From Apophysomyces variabilis (taxonomy: Eukaryota > Mucoromycota > Mucoromycetes > Mucorales > Mucoraceae), in the NCBI GenBank assembly GCA_002749535.1, contig MZZL01000138.1:310001-374000 (forward strand): a stretch of 64,000 nucleotides of DNA. Direction: 5' to 3'. This document shows, piece by piece, positions 1-12,109 of the stretch (the first letter of the stretch is position 1; each line of letters opens with the position of its first letter). The notes under the pieces were generated by a model. That model ran no database searches, was not told the DNA's origin, and was given only the letters and a program-made list of their open reading frames with translations. The position numbers and the translations under genes are program-made.

Positions 1-1399
1 ACCCATTTCGATCCACCTTTGGATCTGTATTTTCTTCAAAAGTAGTTGAGTCAGTCAAGTTCAATCCAGCATAAAAATCCTCAACCGCATCCAACAATTC
101 CTTAGAAGGCATAGGCCTTTGATGTGGAACTCTGATTAATTTTGGGTCTATCGCCGTATAAGGCGCCGTATCCATCTGACAAGCCAGTTTAATATGCACG
201 GTTTAGACCTTACAGCCATCACTTCGTTTTACCCTGATAGCAGCCACCATAAGACCGGCAGGCAATTCAAAATATCGCTTCTCTGGCGGTATTTGACGGA
301 CTGGAGGAAGAGGAGCTGGAGGAACAGCAACCGGAGGAACAGGGATAACATTCGGTGGTCGTGGTATAGCCCCAGGTGATCCACTCATGGAGTAAGCTGC
401 AGGGAACGGCACTGGCGGTGGAGGAGGGGCTAATGGTTGCTGTAGTTGGAACGGAGGCGGTGGGGGATTTACGACATTTTCTCGCATGTTTTTGATAACA
501 TTGGCATCGAAGAAGTGTTTGTCACCCCAAATCGTAATGACCTTCATGGGGGCGCATTCAGCGTTGGAATGTCAGATATGCGTGTATCCAGAGCATAGAT
601 CGATTGTATCATATCGCGGTATAATGGAAGCTCTGGCATTACCTTCATCACTTTTGCTTTCATCTCCTCGTTAGGCCCTGCAATTTGGTAGGCCAATCGT
701 AGTAAAGGAACTAGTCGCTGTAGTATAATTTCTTTCATCCAAGGCAACTGTCGCCGGGTGCTTATAAATATAAAACGCAACATGAGAATGTCTCAACTCT
801 CTCGAACAACTGAAGCTTACCTGTGAAACAGGATATCGTTAATCAAATAGATCAAATGCAATCTCTCCTCAAACGTCGATTTTGAATGAGAAAGAGAAAG
901 CAAAAAATCGGACAACGCTTCTACATGTGGCGGCTGACGACAGTGCTCAAATATCCACGTTTTTCCAGACTTGCATTGCTCGATTTAGATACTGTCTGCT
1001 TTTTCACGATGCACTCTACCTCAATGTTTGCCCTGGAACATTCTCGCATTATAAGCTGCAACATTGCGCAAAAATCTTCCAACACTGCTGGCGATTCATT
1101 GCCATACTGTGCCAACGCATCGCGCAAGGCATCGTACGTCTTGGTGAGCATCGCTTGATCGTATTCTGGCAGGAAAGTTGGCCTAACCATGTACGCTGGT
1201 GGAGGCCGCTGAAATCCTACAAAATAACATCTCTGTCAGCTACATCAACAATCATAATGTTTCTACTGCAATATACCGAATTACCTTGGTATGGGTCCAT
1301 AATGAAAGAACCTTTCTGGGGTCCTTTCGATGGAGGGTTACAAAGGTATTTGATCTCCGCTAATGGTGGCTTTGTTGCTGATTGTTCAAGAACATGCAA
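1..1399 (-). CDS. CHERP: CHERP-like RNA-processing protein (partial, C-terminus beyond the window)
   Basis: CHERP proteins are nuclear splicing-associated factors (U2 snRNP/SR context) with SURP, CID and G-patch modules. Five exons are traceable on the minus strand: 1285-1399, 1020-1216, 821-969, 643-760 and about 208-541, with a further one at 1-175. The CID-like region reads GKTWIFEHC, then EERLHLIYLINDILFHS, and later ITIWGDKHFFD, which is the human CHERP order. A proline-rich stretch follows, then YFELPAGLM and a segment ending AVEDFY, the conserved block before the Arg/Ser tail and G-patch. Those last parts must lie left of base 1. I could not find the N-terminal SURP module upstream of 1399, so the start is unresolved; the first exon may lie farther right or the module may be absent. 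The intron at about 176-207 is the least certain splice. The family call is strong. Confidence 0.82.
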
Positions 1400-1922
1400 G
1401 ACAATGGATAAACATTGCTATATGCAAACCTCTTACATTGGCTTGCCTGAATCTACTACAGATTGATACAATGATAGGCATAATATTAGGTATATGTGAT
1501 GAAGCTTTTAGGGGAAGATGCCAGAACGAGCAAAAGTCCCGACCGCATTCTGACCAATAAGACATATATAGCCTTCCCCCGCAGCTCGTACAAACCACTG
1601 TCTGCGATAGTTGATATGAGACAATCACAAAAGGTCATTGGTTATTGTTACCAAACATGCTAGAAACTTGTAGTGGACCAATAAAGATATAATTAGTCTA
1701 TTTGAAAAGCATCGAAAGTTCTGTGAGGTATGGCCAATCTTTGAATGCTACAAAGCATGCTATATTTCAGCCAGAAGGTACTCCGTAAACCATTCCTTTT
1801 CAATGCAAAAGTAGACTAGCTGATTCACTTGGGGTAGAGCGAAAAAGATTTCCGACACGTGATGCACAAACGCTCAATAAGACTTGCAATTTCGCGGCCT
1901 GAGCTCTGTTTACCCAAAAAAT

Positions 1923-2453
1923 ATGAATGAATGTGGGGGAGAGCCATCTAGACAAGCGGCCACTACTAGTAAAACACGTAGTCTATACCCCAAATGGTTC
2001 ATGTGGTTAGATATGTCCCTTGTCATCCCTAATGAGGTGACCACTGCTCGCGATCAGTTAACCAACGAACGCAACTGGTTGACATGGTTTCGATTATCGT
2101 GTACCCTGATTGTCCTTGGTAAGATCAGGTAGGACGTGGCCTAAAGTCTACATTGAATCGTATATGTAGGGTTCACTATCCTACTCCGTTTTCGTCTTCC
2201 CTCAGACAATGGAGATGCCATTGGTAACGAGGACGGCGACAACGCAAGGGTTCCGATTGGTTATTGTTTCGTCATCATCGGATTGGCATCTTTCTTTGTT
2301 GGTCTGGGGAAATATTTCAAGACGCAACATTTACTGGCCACCCATCGCAACATTGTGCAAGCCGGTTGGGGAAGTTTTATTATGGCTGGCATTGTTTGCA
2401 CGTTTGCTTGTACCGTCATGATCATTGCTAGCACGACATCTGTCTTTGGTTGA
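1923..2453 (+). CDS. DUF202 (YidH-type) small membrane protein
   Basis: Two exons, 1923-2118 and 2170-2453, joined by a 51-nt GT-AG intron, give 159 residues. After a hydrophilic N-terminus of about 40 residues comes ARDQLTNERNWLTWFRLS, the signature of the DUF202 domain (usual form: ARD-LANERT-LAW-RTS). It runs into a first transmembrane helix (CTLIVLGFTILL). A short acidic loop follows, then two more helices around GYCFVIIGLASFFVGLGKYF and WGSFIMAGIVCTFACTVMI. DUF202 proteins are three-helix membrane proteins related to the VTC1 fold; the biochemical role of most members is unknown and I do not infer one. Start chosen at the first in-frame ATG, since upstream reading has only a non-ATG start. 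The gene stands alone between a minus-strand and a plus-strand gene. Confidence 0.8.
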
Positions 2454-3109
2454 TTGATACCCCATTTTTCCTTTCTAGCGTATTTCCCCTAGCATGCTTT
2501 GCATTGTCATGTACAAGTTTTGCATAAAAAAGAAATTGAACAAAGAATGTTTCCCATGCTCGTATGTGGTCCAAGCTACACATATGATCTGCAAGCTTTA
2601 TGAATGGTCTAAGTGGACAAGCTTTGCGTAACAATGCCTTTAGCTATGCAACCTAACCGCTCCTAGAATGAAAACAGAAGGATAGGTAAACATAATATTC
2701 TTCCGGTACTTGTCACAGAATGTTATAAATGGTTTCTTATTGTATCGCATTCGAGGTGAACGTGAAGAGTCACTTAATCCGAAAATAGCTACTATATATG
2801 GAGACGTCCGAACGGTGTGCCCCAATCATTTCACCAGTAATAGCTCGATTCTCCTAAAAACCCAACTGGGAAGTGCTAGGGCAGTACGAAACCTTGCAAA
2901 GTAAATCATCTGTTCTACACATATCTATATCCCTTACTTTATTGCCGCTCATTGTCCAGCGCGGGTGAGTTTTGCTGTTACGCATTCAACGTTAGAAAAA
3001 AAAAGGTCCAGCTTACGCAATCGCTTTTACTGACGTCATGGGGTGCATTTTGCGGGTGTGAATAGTCGAAAAGTTGAACACGAATCGTAGGTCTGCGTTG
3101 ATCAGTAAC
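2454..3109. other. Intergenic, no gene seen
   Basis: About 650 bases between the DUF202 gene and the proteasome gene. Only short ORFs without family resemblance occur. The last 100 bases are presumably promoter of the proteasome gene. Confidence 0.5.
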
Positions 3110-4044
3110 ATGAGTTTGAAGAAGGGAGAAGTCAATCTTGGTGTAGGTTATATATACGATTCTTTTCATGAGACCGAGCTGAAAACATGGGGTTTTTATT
3201 GCTTAGACGTCCATTATGGCCGTCGCGTACAAAGATGGAGTTATTATTGGCGCCGATTCCCGAACAACTACAGGCGCTTATATTGCCAATCGAGTAACAG
3301 ACAAATTAACAAAAGTTCACGATCGTATCTATTGTTGCCGATCGGGTTCAGCAGCCGATACCCAAGCGATAGCTGACATTGTCCATTACTACCTGCAAAT
3401 GTATAGGTAAGACCATGGTTTTAGACGTGTTATCGCTCTTTACGAAACAGTTGGGTCTAGTGTTCAAGAAAACTGTGCCCCATCCGTGCGTACGGCATCT
3501 TCACTGTTTCAGGAACTCTGCTATCAGAATAAGGATAATCTGATGGCAGGTATCATCGTTGCTGGCTGGGACGAAGAAAACGGTCCGTCTGTGTACAACA
3601 TTCCCTTGGGCGGATCTCTGCACAAACAGCCATTTGCCATTGGTGGTACGTAGGATAATGATAGAATATCAACAACATGATAACTGAGTTAATCTATTTC
3701 AGGTTCGGGGTCTACCTACATCTACGGTTACTGTGATTCACAATACAGAGAAGACTTTAACCGTGAAGAATGCATTGACTTCGTCAAAAACTGTAAGCCC
3801 AACCTTGTCATTAACGAACATTCTACTCACGTTGTGTTTGTATTTCGTTAGCATTGTCATTGGCAATGTCTCGAGATGGCTCTTCTGGTGGTGTTATTCG
3901 CATGGCAGTCATTACACGTGATGGTGTGGAGCGATTGTTTGTTCCTGGCACGGAATTGCCACGTAAGTTTTATTAAAAGGTCAAGCTGAGGAACATATAT
4001 AGCTTACACTATATAAATGTTATACAGGTCACTGGGAAGGATAA
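3110..4044 (+). CDS. PRE3: 20S proteasome subunit beta1 (caspase-like active site)
   Basis: Catalytic beta1 subunit (yeast Pre3, human PSMB6), which cleaves after acidic residues inside the 20S core. Six exons: 3110-3142, 3207-3406, 3461-3645, 3703-3792, 3852-3962 and 4028-4044, in frame, 211 residues. The 11-residue propeptide ends in Gly, and the mature chain starts [11 protein letters not shown] with the nucleophile Thr1. In mature numbering Asp17 (GADSRTTTG), Lys33 (TDKL) and Arg45 ([10 protein letters not shown], the caspase-type specificity residue) are all present, as is the SRDGSSGG block carrying the conserved Asp and Ser. The protein ends unusually soon after LFVPGTELP, with a five-residue last exon. 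Length and motifs fit a functional subunit. The first intron lies exactly at the propeptide/Thr1 junction. Confidence 0.95.
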
Positions 4045-4819
4045 GTACATCTGGAAAAAATATATTGTTTCTTTTTGTCAATAAATAGCCTGTCTTGATC
4101 TGCATTGATTTAGTGTTGTGGCGCGGTTGGGTTAAGTACTGTGGAAAGCATAGGAGTTTTGATCTGCCATTTAAACATTGCTTCTGAGACTGTCTGTTTC
4201 AAAAGAGAGAAAGGATAGGGAGATAGAAACATTGCGTATCATTGCATATGTTACAAAGTATTAAGCATATCTCTGTCATATCAGTACTGTGGACCCTGCA
4301 AACTTAAACCAGCTCTGGGACCCAGCTGGTTTGAATGGACTAACAACGTCATGGTGATTCTGTGTAACCCGGGTACTCACTCATGGCAACATGATAAAGT
4401 TGATGAAGAAACGTAAGAAACAAACGATCTTTTCCCATATGAAGTAAGTGAGAATAATATGATGCAACGGAGCAGGTGCTGTTGCGGCTACACACATATC
4501 ATTTTCCATCATCGTTATAACACAAGGGTAGTTTAGATATTCTATTGGCTTGGTGGATATACATGTACGTCAACAAACCGGAAAATTTTCAGCTTATGCA
4601 ATGACTGACAAAGCAAAAAGTAGGGGAAAGCCCATTTTTTTGTTTACCCAGAACAATTTCAATTTGATACCGAAACAATACATATCCGCCAATCGGTTGT
4701 CAGACGGGAAAATGACAAAGCTTCTTACACGCAAAAAAAAAAAACGAAAGCTATAAAAGTCCGGACCGGGACCTGAATTTACGTCTTTTTCACCTTCTCT
4801 CTTACCTAACCTTTCAGCC
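4045..4819. other. Intergenic with transketolase promoter
   Basis: About 775 bases without a supported gene. A run of ten A and a TATA-like element lie in the last 90 bases before the transketolase ATG. Confidence 0.5.
4752..4759 (+). promoter_or_regulatory. TATA-like element of the transketolase gene
   Basis: TATAAAAG stands about 60 bases before the ATG at 4820, followed by a pyrimidine-rich leader (TTTTTCACCTTCTCTC). Position and sequence fit a TATA box of a strongly expressed fungal gene; no other support. Confidence 0.45.
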
Positions 4820-7257
4820 ATGGTTCAGACCATTCAACAAAAATCAATTAATACTGTCCGTGTATTGGCAGCCGATGTTGTCCGTGGTGCCAATTCAGGT
4901 CACCCTGGTGCCCCTATGGGTTGCGCTCCCATGGCTGAGGTTTTGTTCAGTCAACATTTCAAGGCGAACCCCAAGAACCCCAAGTTCATCAACCGCGATC
5001 GTTTCGTTCTCTCTAACGGTCATGGTTGTGCCCTCCAATACATCTATTTGCATTTGATGGGTTATGATGTCTCCATTGAAGATCTTAAGAACTTCCGTCA
5101 ACTTCACAGCAAGTAAGTATAGCCTTTTTTTTCTAATCTGATACGCGTCGCACTTTTTGGGGCGTTTGTTTTGGGGACCTGATGATCTGATAAACGTCGT
5201 TTATTTTCAAAAAGGACTCCCGGTCACCCTGAAGCATGCGATACTCCCGGTATTGAAGTGACCACTGGACCCCTCGGTCAAGGTAAATAGTGCAAATAGA
5301 GCATGTGTGTTTCCCGTCGTGTCTCACTCGCCAAACCTAGGTATCTCCAACGCTGTTGGTTTGGCTGCTGCCGAGGCACATTACGCTGCCACTTTCAACC
5401 GTCCTGGTTTTGAAATCTTCAACAACTACACTTATGTAATTTTGGGCGATGGCTGTCTGCAAGAAGGTGTTGCTGCCGAAGCTATCTCTCTTGCTGGGTA
5501 AATCAATCATTGTTGCTTGGCTGTGTTTCAAACCGGGAAACTGATCCTTTTTCCCGTATTAGTCACTGGAAGCTCGGCAAGTTGATTGCTCTTTATGATG
5601 ACAACGGTATCACTATTGATGGAGAGACCGATGTATCTTTCACCGAAGATACCATTGCTCGCTTCCAATCGTATGGATGGCACACCTTGACTGTTGGTGA
5701 CGGTGACAACGACCTTGCTGCCATTGACCAGGCTATTCAACAAGCCAAGGCTGTGACCGATAAGCCCACTTTGATTAAGATTAAGACCGTCATTGGTACG
5801 TCAGATGAAAGGGAATAGGAAATCGTTTATATAATGGTTGATTTTTTGCTAGGTTACGGTTCCGTCTTGCAAGGTCAAGAGAAGGTCCACGGTTCCCCCC
5901 TCTCTGGTAAGTTTTTGGTTCGAGACTTAAGCAAAACGAAAAAGCACACACAGTTATTAACTTGCATTATAGTTGACGATATCAAGCAGGTGAAGGAGAA
6001 GTTTGGTTTCAACCCTGAGGAGAAATACGTTGTTCCTACTGATGTGAGTATCATACCATTTTAGGGAAAGATGTGATTCTGACCGGAAAACAATAGGTGC
6101 GCGAGTACTGGAGCCAGTTTGGTCAACGTGGTGCCCAATACGAAGCTGCTTGGAACGAATTGTTTGAGAAGTACAAGCAAGCTTTCCCTGCTGAGGCTGC
6201 CGAGATTGTCCGTCGCTTCTCTGGTGAACTTCCCGAAGGTTGGGAAAAGGCCTTGCCTCGCTTCACTCCCAGCGACGCCCCTGTTGCCACTCGCAAGTTG
6301 TCCGAAGGTGTGTTGAATGCTTTGGGTGAAAACTTGACTGAGTTGATCGGTGGTTCTGCTGACTTGACTGGTTCCAACTTGACCCGTTGGAAGACCGCCG
6401 TCGACTTCCAACACCCCTCTACTGGCTTGGGTGACTACACTGGTCGCTACCTGCGTTATGGTGTCCGTGAACACGGTATGTTTGCTATCATGAACGGTTT
6501 GGCTGCCTATGGTGGTATCATTCCCTTTGGTGGTACCTTCTTGAACTTCTTGACCTACGGTTGGGGTGCTGCACGTCTCTCTGCTTTGAGCCACGTCCGT
6601 GTTTTGTATGTCATGACCCACGACTCCATTGGTCTTGGTGAGGACGGTCCCACCCATCAGCCGATCGAAACTTTGACCCTCACCCGCGCTACTCCTAACA
6701 TGTTGACCTTCCGTCCCGCCGATGGTAACGAAGTTTCCGGTACTTACCTTGCAGCTTTGGAGAACAAGACCCGTCCCTCTGTCATTGCTTTGTCCCGTCA
6801 GAACTTGCCACACCTTGAGGGATCTTCGGTTGAAATTGTTCGCCGTGGTGCTTATGTCTTGTCCGACATTGCCAACCCTAGCGTGGTGCTTCTTGCCACT
6901 GGTTCAGAAGTTTCGCTTGCTGTTGAATCTGCCAAGATCTTGAACGAACAGGGTGTTGCTACTCGTGTTGTCTCCATGCCCTGCTCTGAGCTCTACGATG
7001 AACAACCTGCTGAATATAAGAGATCTGTCTTCCCTGCTGGTGTTCCTGTCGTGTCCATCGAGGCTCTTGGTGTCTGGGGTTGGGAACGTTATTCCCATGC
7101 CCAGGTTGGTATGAGAAGCTTCGGTGCTTCTGCTCCTATTAAGGACCTGTACAAGCATTTCAACATCACTGCTGAAGCCACCGTGGAGAAGGCTAAGAAC
7201 GTCATTGCTCACTTTAAGCGCGTTGGTTACGTGCCTGAACTTGGCTTGGATCTCTAA
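4820..7257 (+). CDS. TKL1: Transketolase
   Basis: Thiamine-diphosphate enzyme of the non-oxidative pentose phosphate pathway (cytosol), moving two-carbon units between sugar phosphates. Seven exons: 4820-5112, 5215-5282, 5341-5497, 5563-5795, 5853-5906, 5973-6043 and 6097-7257, giving 678 residues, the usual size. Visible motifs: [10 protein letters not shown] near residue 26, the cofactor motif GDGCLQEG...DDNG, the pyrimidine-domain [12 protein letters not shown] with the catalytic Glu, and the [16 protein letters not shown] block. The last exon is long and intron-free, with C/T-biased third positions (many GGT, GCT, CCC, AAG codons), as in highly expressed fungal genes. No targeting peptide is seen. 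A large antisense ORF inside this exon is a codon-bias artefact. Confidence 0.97.
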
Positions 7258-7562
7258 GTCAACCTTACTCTTTCCCTTAAATTTTTTTCACGTTCATAAC
7301 TCCCTTTCTGTTTTATCATGTATCTAGTTTGCTATGACGTGTGTAATTATTAAATGCTCTATAAAATGAGGCTTAATTTACTTATTACCGATGCTGTTCC
7401 ATGTATTGCAAATAGGTTAAAGTTTTTGGTTCTCGTCAGCAAAGATTTTGCTGCGTGAAGTTTTGCCTTGCATTGAATAGCCGCTAAAACAAGATACTTT
7501 TTTTTCTTTTCAAGCTTAAGAAACTCCGTCGCGGTTCTTTCTTCTTGTCTACTTAACCCACC

Positions 7563-8723
7563 ATGCCTCATTCTTACTTGGTCATAGGTGGCAATGGCTT
7601 CCTTGGACGTCATGTGGTGGAGCAAATCCGTCTTCGGAAGGATGGCTCAACCATAACTGTATTTGATATCGCCATGCCAGCCAACCCGGAGACCGATGTC
7701 AAGTACATCGTAGGTGATTTGCGCAAGTTTGATGATGTGTACGCTGCCCTGGAAAACATCACTGCAGTTATCCACACAGCATCGCCTCCCCATGTGAACT
7801 CGGGCAATCCTCCACGCGATTTATACTTTTCTATCAATGTTGATGGCACAGATAACGTGATTCAGGCATGCAGGCAGCGGGGTGTCGAAGTTTTGGTGGT
7901 GACAAGCTCTGGCAGCGTGATTTCTACAGGAGAACCCATGGTCAACGTGGATGAATCAACGCCGTATCCTCCCCGGGCTATCGATGTCTATACGGAGTCG
8001 AAGGTTGTACCAAGATGAAATCAATCACGCCATTGTCATTGACAATTATGCTCATTCTCGGTCCATAGATTGAATGTGAAAAGATTGTCCTGGCAGCTAA
8101 CCAACAAGGTTTGCGGACATGCACCATCCGTCCTTCGGCTATCTTTGGTCCCGGAGACCGTCAATGTATTCCAGGCATGATTGAAGTCTGTGAAAAAGGC
8201 CAACACCGTTTCCAGATTGGTGATAACACCTCCCTAATGGACTTTACCTACGTCGGCAACGTTGCTTATGCCCATGTCCTTGCCGCCGAAGCACTTACTA
8301 ACCCATCCTCGCCTGCCGCTGGTCAAGCATTCAACTTGACCAATGGTACACCTGTTCCATTCTGGGATTTCGCTTCCAAGGTGTGGCATGAGTACGGCAA
8401 ACATATGCCAAAGTCTAAAAAGATCATCCTCTCGTATAATGCCAGTATGGTGATTGCTGCTATCAGCGAGACGATCTTCAGCATCAAAGCCTTGTTTTGG
8501 GACAAATCTCAGCTTAAAGAAGGCATGACCCGAACAAGAATCAAGCAAGCGATGAGCTCTCGCTACTTTAACATTAACAAGGCTCGCGAACTCTTGGGTT
8601 ACGAGCCCCAAGTTGGGCTAGAAGAAGGCATTAAGCTAAGTGTAGAGGTAAGCTAAATTTAACGACTATGCTGAACATGCATTGACCCAGCGTCTTTAGT
8701 ATTACAAAGCACATCATGGATGA
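7563..8723 (+). CDS. ERG26: NAD(P)-dependent 3beta-hydroxysteroid dehydrogenase / ERG26-like
   Basis: Short-chain (extended SDR) dehydrogenase of the 3beta-HSD family. The best match in memory is sterol-4alpha-carboxylate 3-dehydrogenase, which acts in C4 demethylation of ergosterol precursors at the ER. Exons 7563-8003, 8069-8647 and 8700-8723 give 347 residues, close to yeast Erg26. The Rossmann motif GGNGFLGRH starts at residue 8. The catalytic pair is in YTESK at the end of exon 1, and SSGSV supplies the Ser. RPSAIFGPGD and DFTYVGNVAYAH are family blocks. The second intron lets the protein end EYYKAHHG rather than at the in-frame TAA just after the donor. ERG26 versus another 3beta-HSD-like reductase is not fully settled by sequence alone. 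Confidence 0.8.
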
Positions 8724-9297
8724 AACGCATATGGAGCATCTAAGTTAGAACCTTAAATAGTTATATACTTACCTACTACTACTTTGAAATACAACTGAAT
8801 CATGAACTCTCGATTTTCAAGGTAATTGAATGTGGAAGATATTGGTGGGTATAGTCTCTTAAGAAGATAGATGGACAAATGAATTGAAGACAAAATCATC
8901 ACCTCAACTGGCAATAAGCCGAAATAAATAAAAAAAAAAAAAAAAAAAAAAAACCTCCCATTCCTCTTTCATTATTGGATCGTTTCAAGCTGTTGCTATC
9001 CCGTCAGCTCGAAGATGCTGCCTGTATCCTGACACCAACGAAACTATACTAATACCTTTCTCTGAAACCATGGAGATGCGCCTGCAGCATAACAGGTATA
9101 ATTTTGTATGAAGATTGTTCAGTTTTTTCGTTTTAACATCGTTGATCATGACTTTTTTTTTGCAAGAGAGTATGACTAAGATAAAACTGTTCTACTTTCT
9201 TTTCTTCAATGAAACAAAAAATAAACCCCAACAATTCGTCTTGTCAAGGACAGGATACCAAATAACCAACCAATTATCACACCGCGTTCATTGTCTC
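8724..9297. other. Convergent intergenic region
   Basis: Lies between the 3' ends of the ERG26-like gene (+) and RPB3 (-). It holds a run of 24 A at 8930-8953. No gene seen. Confidence 0.5.
8930..8953 (+). repeat. Poly(A) tract, 24 A
   Basis: Uninterrupted A run in the 3' intergenic region. It is either a mononucleotide microsatellite or the tail scar of a retrotransposed piece; I saw no target-site duplication that would prove the latter. Confidence 0.9.
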
Positions 9298-10630
9298 TTA
9301 AAAATTCCAGTTGCCAGCGCTGTCTTGTTCTTTGGTTTCTACTTCTTCTTGGATTTGCATCTGTACATAAGCTAGCTTGTCCACTAAGGTCTTCATTGCC
9401 ATGGTTACAACTTCCTCCGGAGCCAACGAGCCAACCGTCTGATTTCCAGCCTTTAGTACCTATTGTCTTGTAACTATTGTCAAAAACCTTACCTCCGTCT
9501 CAAAATAGAATCGATCAGGTTTTGCATTGTAATCGAAAGCTACATAATTCCAGGGTATTCGGATTAAGGTTGATATATTCAATAGTGTGTGTACTTACGA
9601 GCATTTGGGTCTGGTGGGGGTTCGTGTTGCGCGTTTTTGCTTAGTGGCCTAGCAAAAAAAAAAAAGAAAGAAAGAAGAAGTCTAAACCATTGCCTCCCTA
9701 GCATAGTAATTCGACGTACCATTCATCTTCTGATTCTTCATACCAATATTGTGTATGCCGTAACTTGTTGTATGGATCATATTCAAATGCTACCCCGCTC
9801 ACCGGACTCCATTTTGCATGTTCTTTTGCAACACCCTGCAAACACGTTTGAAATCTTTGCACATCCATTTGATTTCCCCCCCCTTTGTCCCTGTTTTCGG
9901 GATATGCTCTTTACCTTTTTGGCTATACATTTGAGTTTCAGCTCATGGCCCTTGCGTAATTTCACAAGAAGAATGCCGGAATCGTTCTTATCTAGAAAAA
10001 TTACAACTATCTTTAATAACAAACCTGATAGGATGGGCAATCATTACCTTGTAAAACAGGAATAAACGACGGATTGGACGATACAAGGTCACGGCTCGTT
10101 ACTTCCTTTGTACGGTCTTCCGTGCACTTGACGTGCAAGGTCAGTTCGACAGAGCATTCAGGGCAATACTGAGAACACGTGCAGTCCTGCAATTTTTCAA
10201 AGGAAAAACAGTCAACTTTCCATGGTCCTTCTGCGGATGACTAGACTTTACTCGTGTATAGCGTAATTTTTCTACTTCTCGGCTATCGATGGGCACCATG
10301 CCAAGGCGATGGGCAATGAATTCGTCAGCTAGTACGGTCGTATTCGTCTCAATCTCTACCATGTCTATGGCTAAAATATATCATGCGCTCGTCAGTCCTT
10401 GTTTGGTCAGTGACATGCAACAGACCCACTGTAGGCACTTCTGCGATCATGACTCGACGCATCGAATTAGCAACACTGGATCCGGTGTAAGTTAGTTAAA
10501 TTGAACGGTTAATGAACGAGCCTTGCCTCAGGTCTGTGTCACTTAGAATGAAGTTGATGCGATCTTTTGTCAGTTCTCTTATCTGAATGTTCGGGCCTCC
10601 TAGCGCCCCATACTGTGTTGTCATGTCCAT
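9298..10630 (-). CDS. RPB3: RNA polymerase II subunit RPB3
   Basis: Alpha-like subunit of RNA polymerase II, which pairs with Rpb11 to nucleate assembly. Exons on the minus strand start 10527-10630, 10426-10475, 10252-10370 and 10048-10186, then continue down to the stop at 9298-9300. Conserved blocks in order: [64 protein letters not shown], the zinc loop [34 protein letters not shown] and [15 protein letters not shown]. These follow yeast Rpb3 throughout. Start taken at 10630 (MDMTTQYG); 10624 is an alternative. The first intron (10476-10526) begins GCAAGG, a GC-AG intron, and no GT donor keeps the conserved residues. Length is close to the family's 270-320 residues. Confidence 0.93.
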
Positions 10631-12109
10631 CGCCAGGTGTCTCTGGGCTGAGAACCAAAGACAAGAAACGCAATACTTTTTTGAGATAGTAGTCACATGC
10701 TGAGTTGGAATTTCCGTGAACGGCATCAAAAACCAGTGGAAAATGATGCACACTTTTTTTTTTCAAATCACCTATCTAGAAAGGACGCATATGATCAACA
10801 AGTAATTGATTAAGGAAGGTATTTAATTGAAAAGGAAATAAGATAAATAACTGCAATGGCGATCTTTTTTCATCAAAACGCGTCATTGGATTATAAGTTA
10901 CGCAATAGCATGAGCCATAGTACTACCAAAGAAAATGGTAACACTGTACTCGGCTGTTTTTTCAGTTTAGAGCATAGAAGGTTATTTCAGGCAAAAGGAA
11001 TAAGATAAAGAGGAAACAGTGTGGCGGTGGATGCTATTTGGCAGGTCGTTGAAATGGGAGGCTCTCAGAAGCGGTTAGAGCGGATGATGAATTAATTTGC
11101 ATAAGTATGCAGTGATGGCTCGTTTGAAATGGCGTGTCTGGAGAGCACTCTGACGGCGTATGGTCCGTTCAACTATCCCTTGTTACAGATGGAGATGTGT
11201 ATGTTCATTAGCTTGTATCCACGCGTAAAATACACGGATCTACTTTCCCTGAAACATATTATCTTTGATCAGGAATGCACCAAGGGGTTCAGTTGTTACG
11301 ACTCAGCAGCGGAGATATGCCAACTAACTTCTACTCTGCCTAGTCTCTAAGTAATTACCACGGTCGCTTTCCGAACGCGTGGTCGCAAAGGGGTGGGAAA
11401 CGAGGGGAAGTAGGAGTTAAAAAAAAAAGAAAAAGAGAGACGTTGTAATCTTGTATGAACAAAAAGCATGCATCATCAAGAGCTAGCGCAGGCAAATCGT
11501 ACGGAATGGTACAAAATGCAGTTAGGCGCCAAGTATGAGAAGGATCTGACATTTTATTGTTCGCCATTCCTGTTTTTAAGATAAAGTATCTGACATGTTG
11601 ACGAGAATATGTAGGTTCTTCGTCATGTCATAGAACGCATAGAACTACCTTGTTTGTTAGGTGAGCATCCATACTTATCTCAGTCAGACCGATTTATTCA
11701 ACTTACCATCGTTTTCAATCCTCTAGAACGATAGTATGTGTCAAGCGAAAGGACCATTGTGTGTTCTGATCTATTGATTTAAAGAGGATCATTGCACTTT
11801 AGTCGCTTCGTTCTTTTCAACAATTACATCGAGAGTTAGAGTGTTATTTTGCCTTGAAATTTTGGAAGATGATAGTCAATGCAGTCGATATGTTTTGCTA
11901 CGTTACTGATCGACGTAGTACAACCAATACTTCGTTCGGTAGATCGATCACAAAAGGTGTTGAGATCCAACTCTCAGTGGCTGTAAGTTTCTGTTTGGTC
12001 CGCCAATTTCCTATTTTTCCTTTTTTTTTTGGCTTTCTTGTTTGTCGATGTAAATCGACTGGCTGCTTTTTTCTTTTTTTTTTTCCTCTTTTGTTGCGTC
12101 CCTCATGTC
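10631..12109. other. Intergenic between divergent RPB3 (-) and RING gene (+)
   Basis: About 1.5 kb without a recognisable gene. A 73-codon ORF at 11129-11350 has no family resemblance and atypical composition. T-rich runs precede the RING gene start. Confidence 0.5.

Noticed and set aside
6061..6813. 250-codon antisense ORF inside transketolase
   Set aside because: It mirrors the strongly biased codons of the long transketolase exon, has no family resemblance and overlaps a certain gene.
7258..7562. Possible small RNA or gene between transketolase and the ERG26-like gene
   Set aside because: Only UTR-like AT-rich sequence; the antisense ORF there lacks any support.
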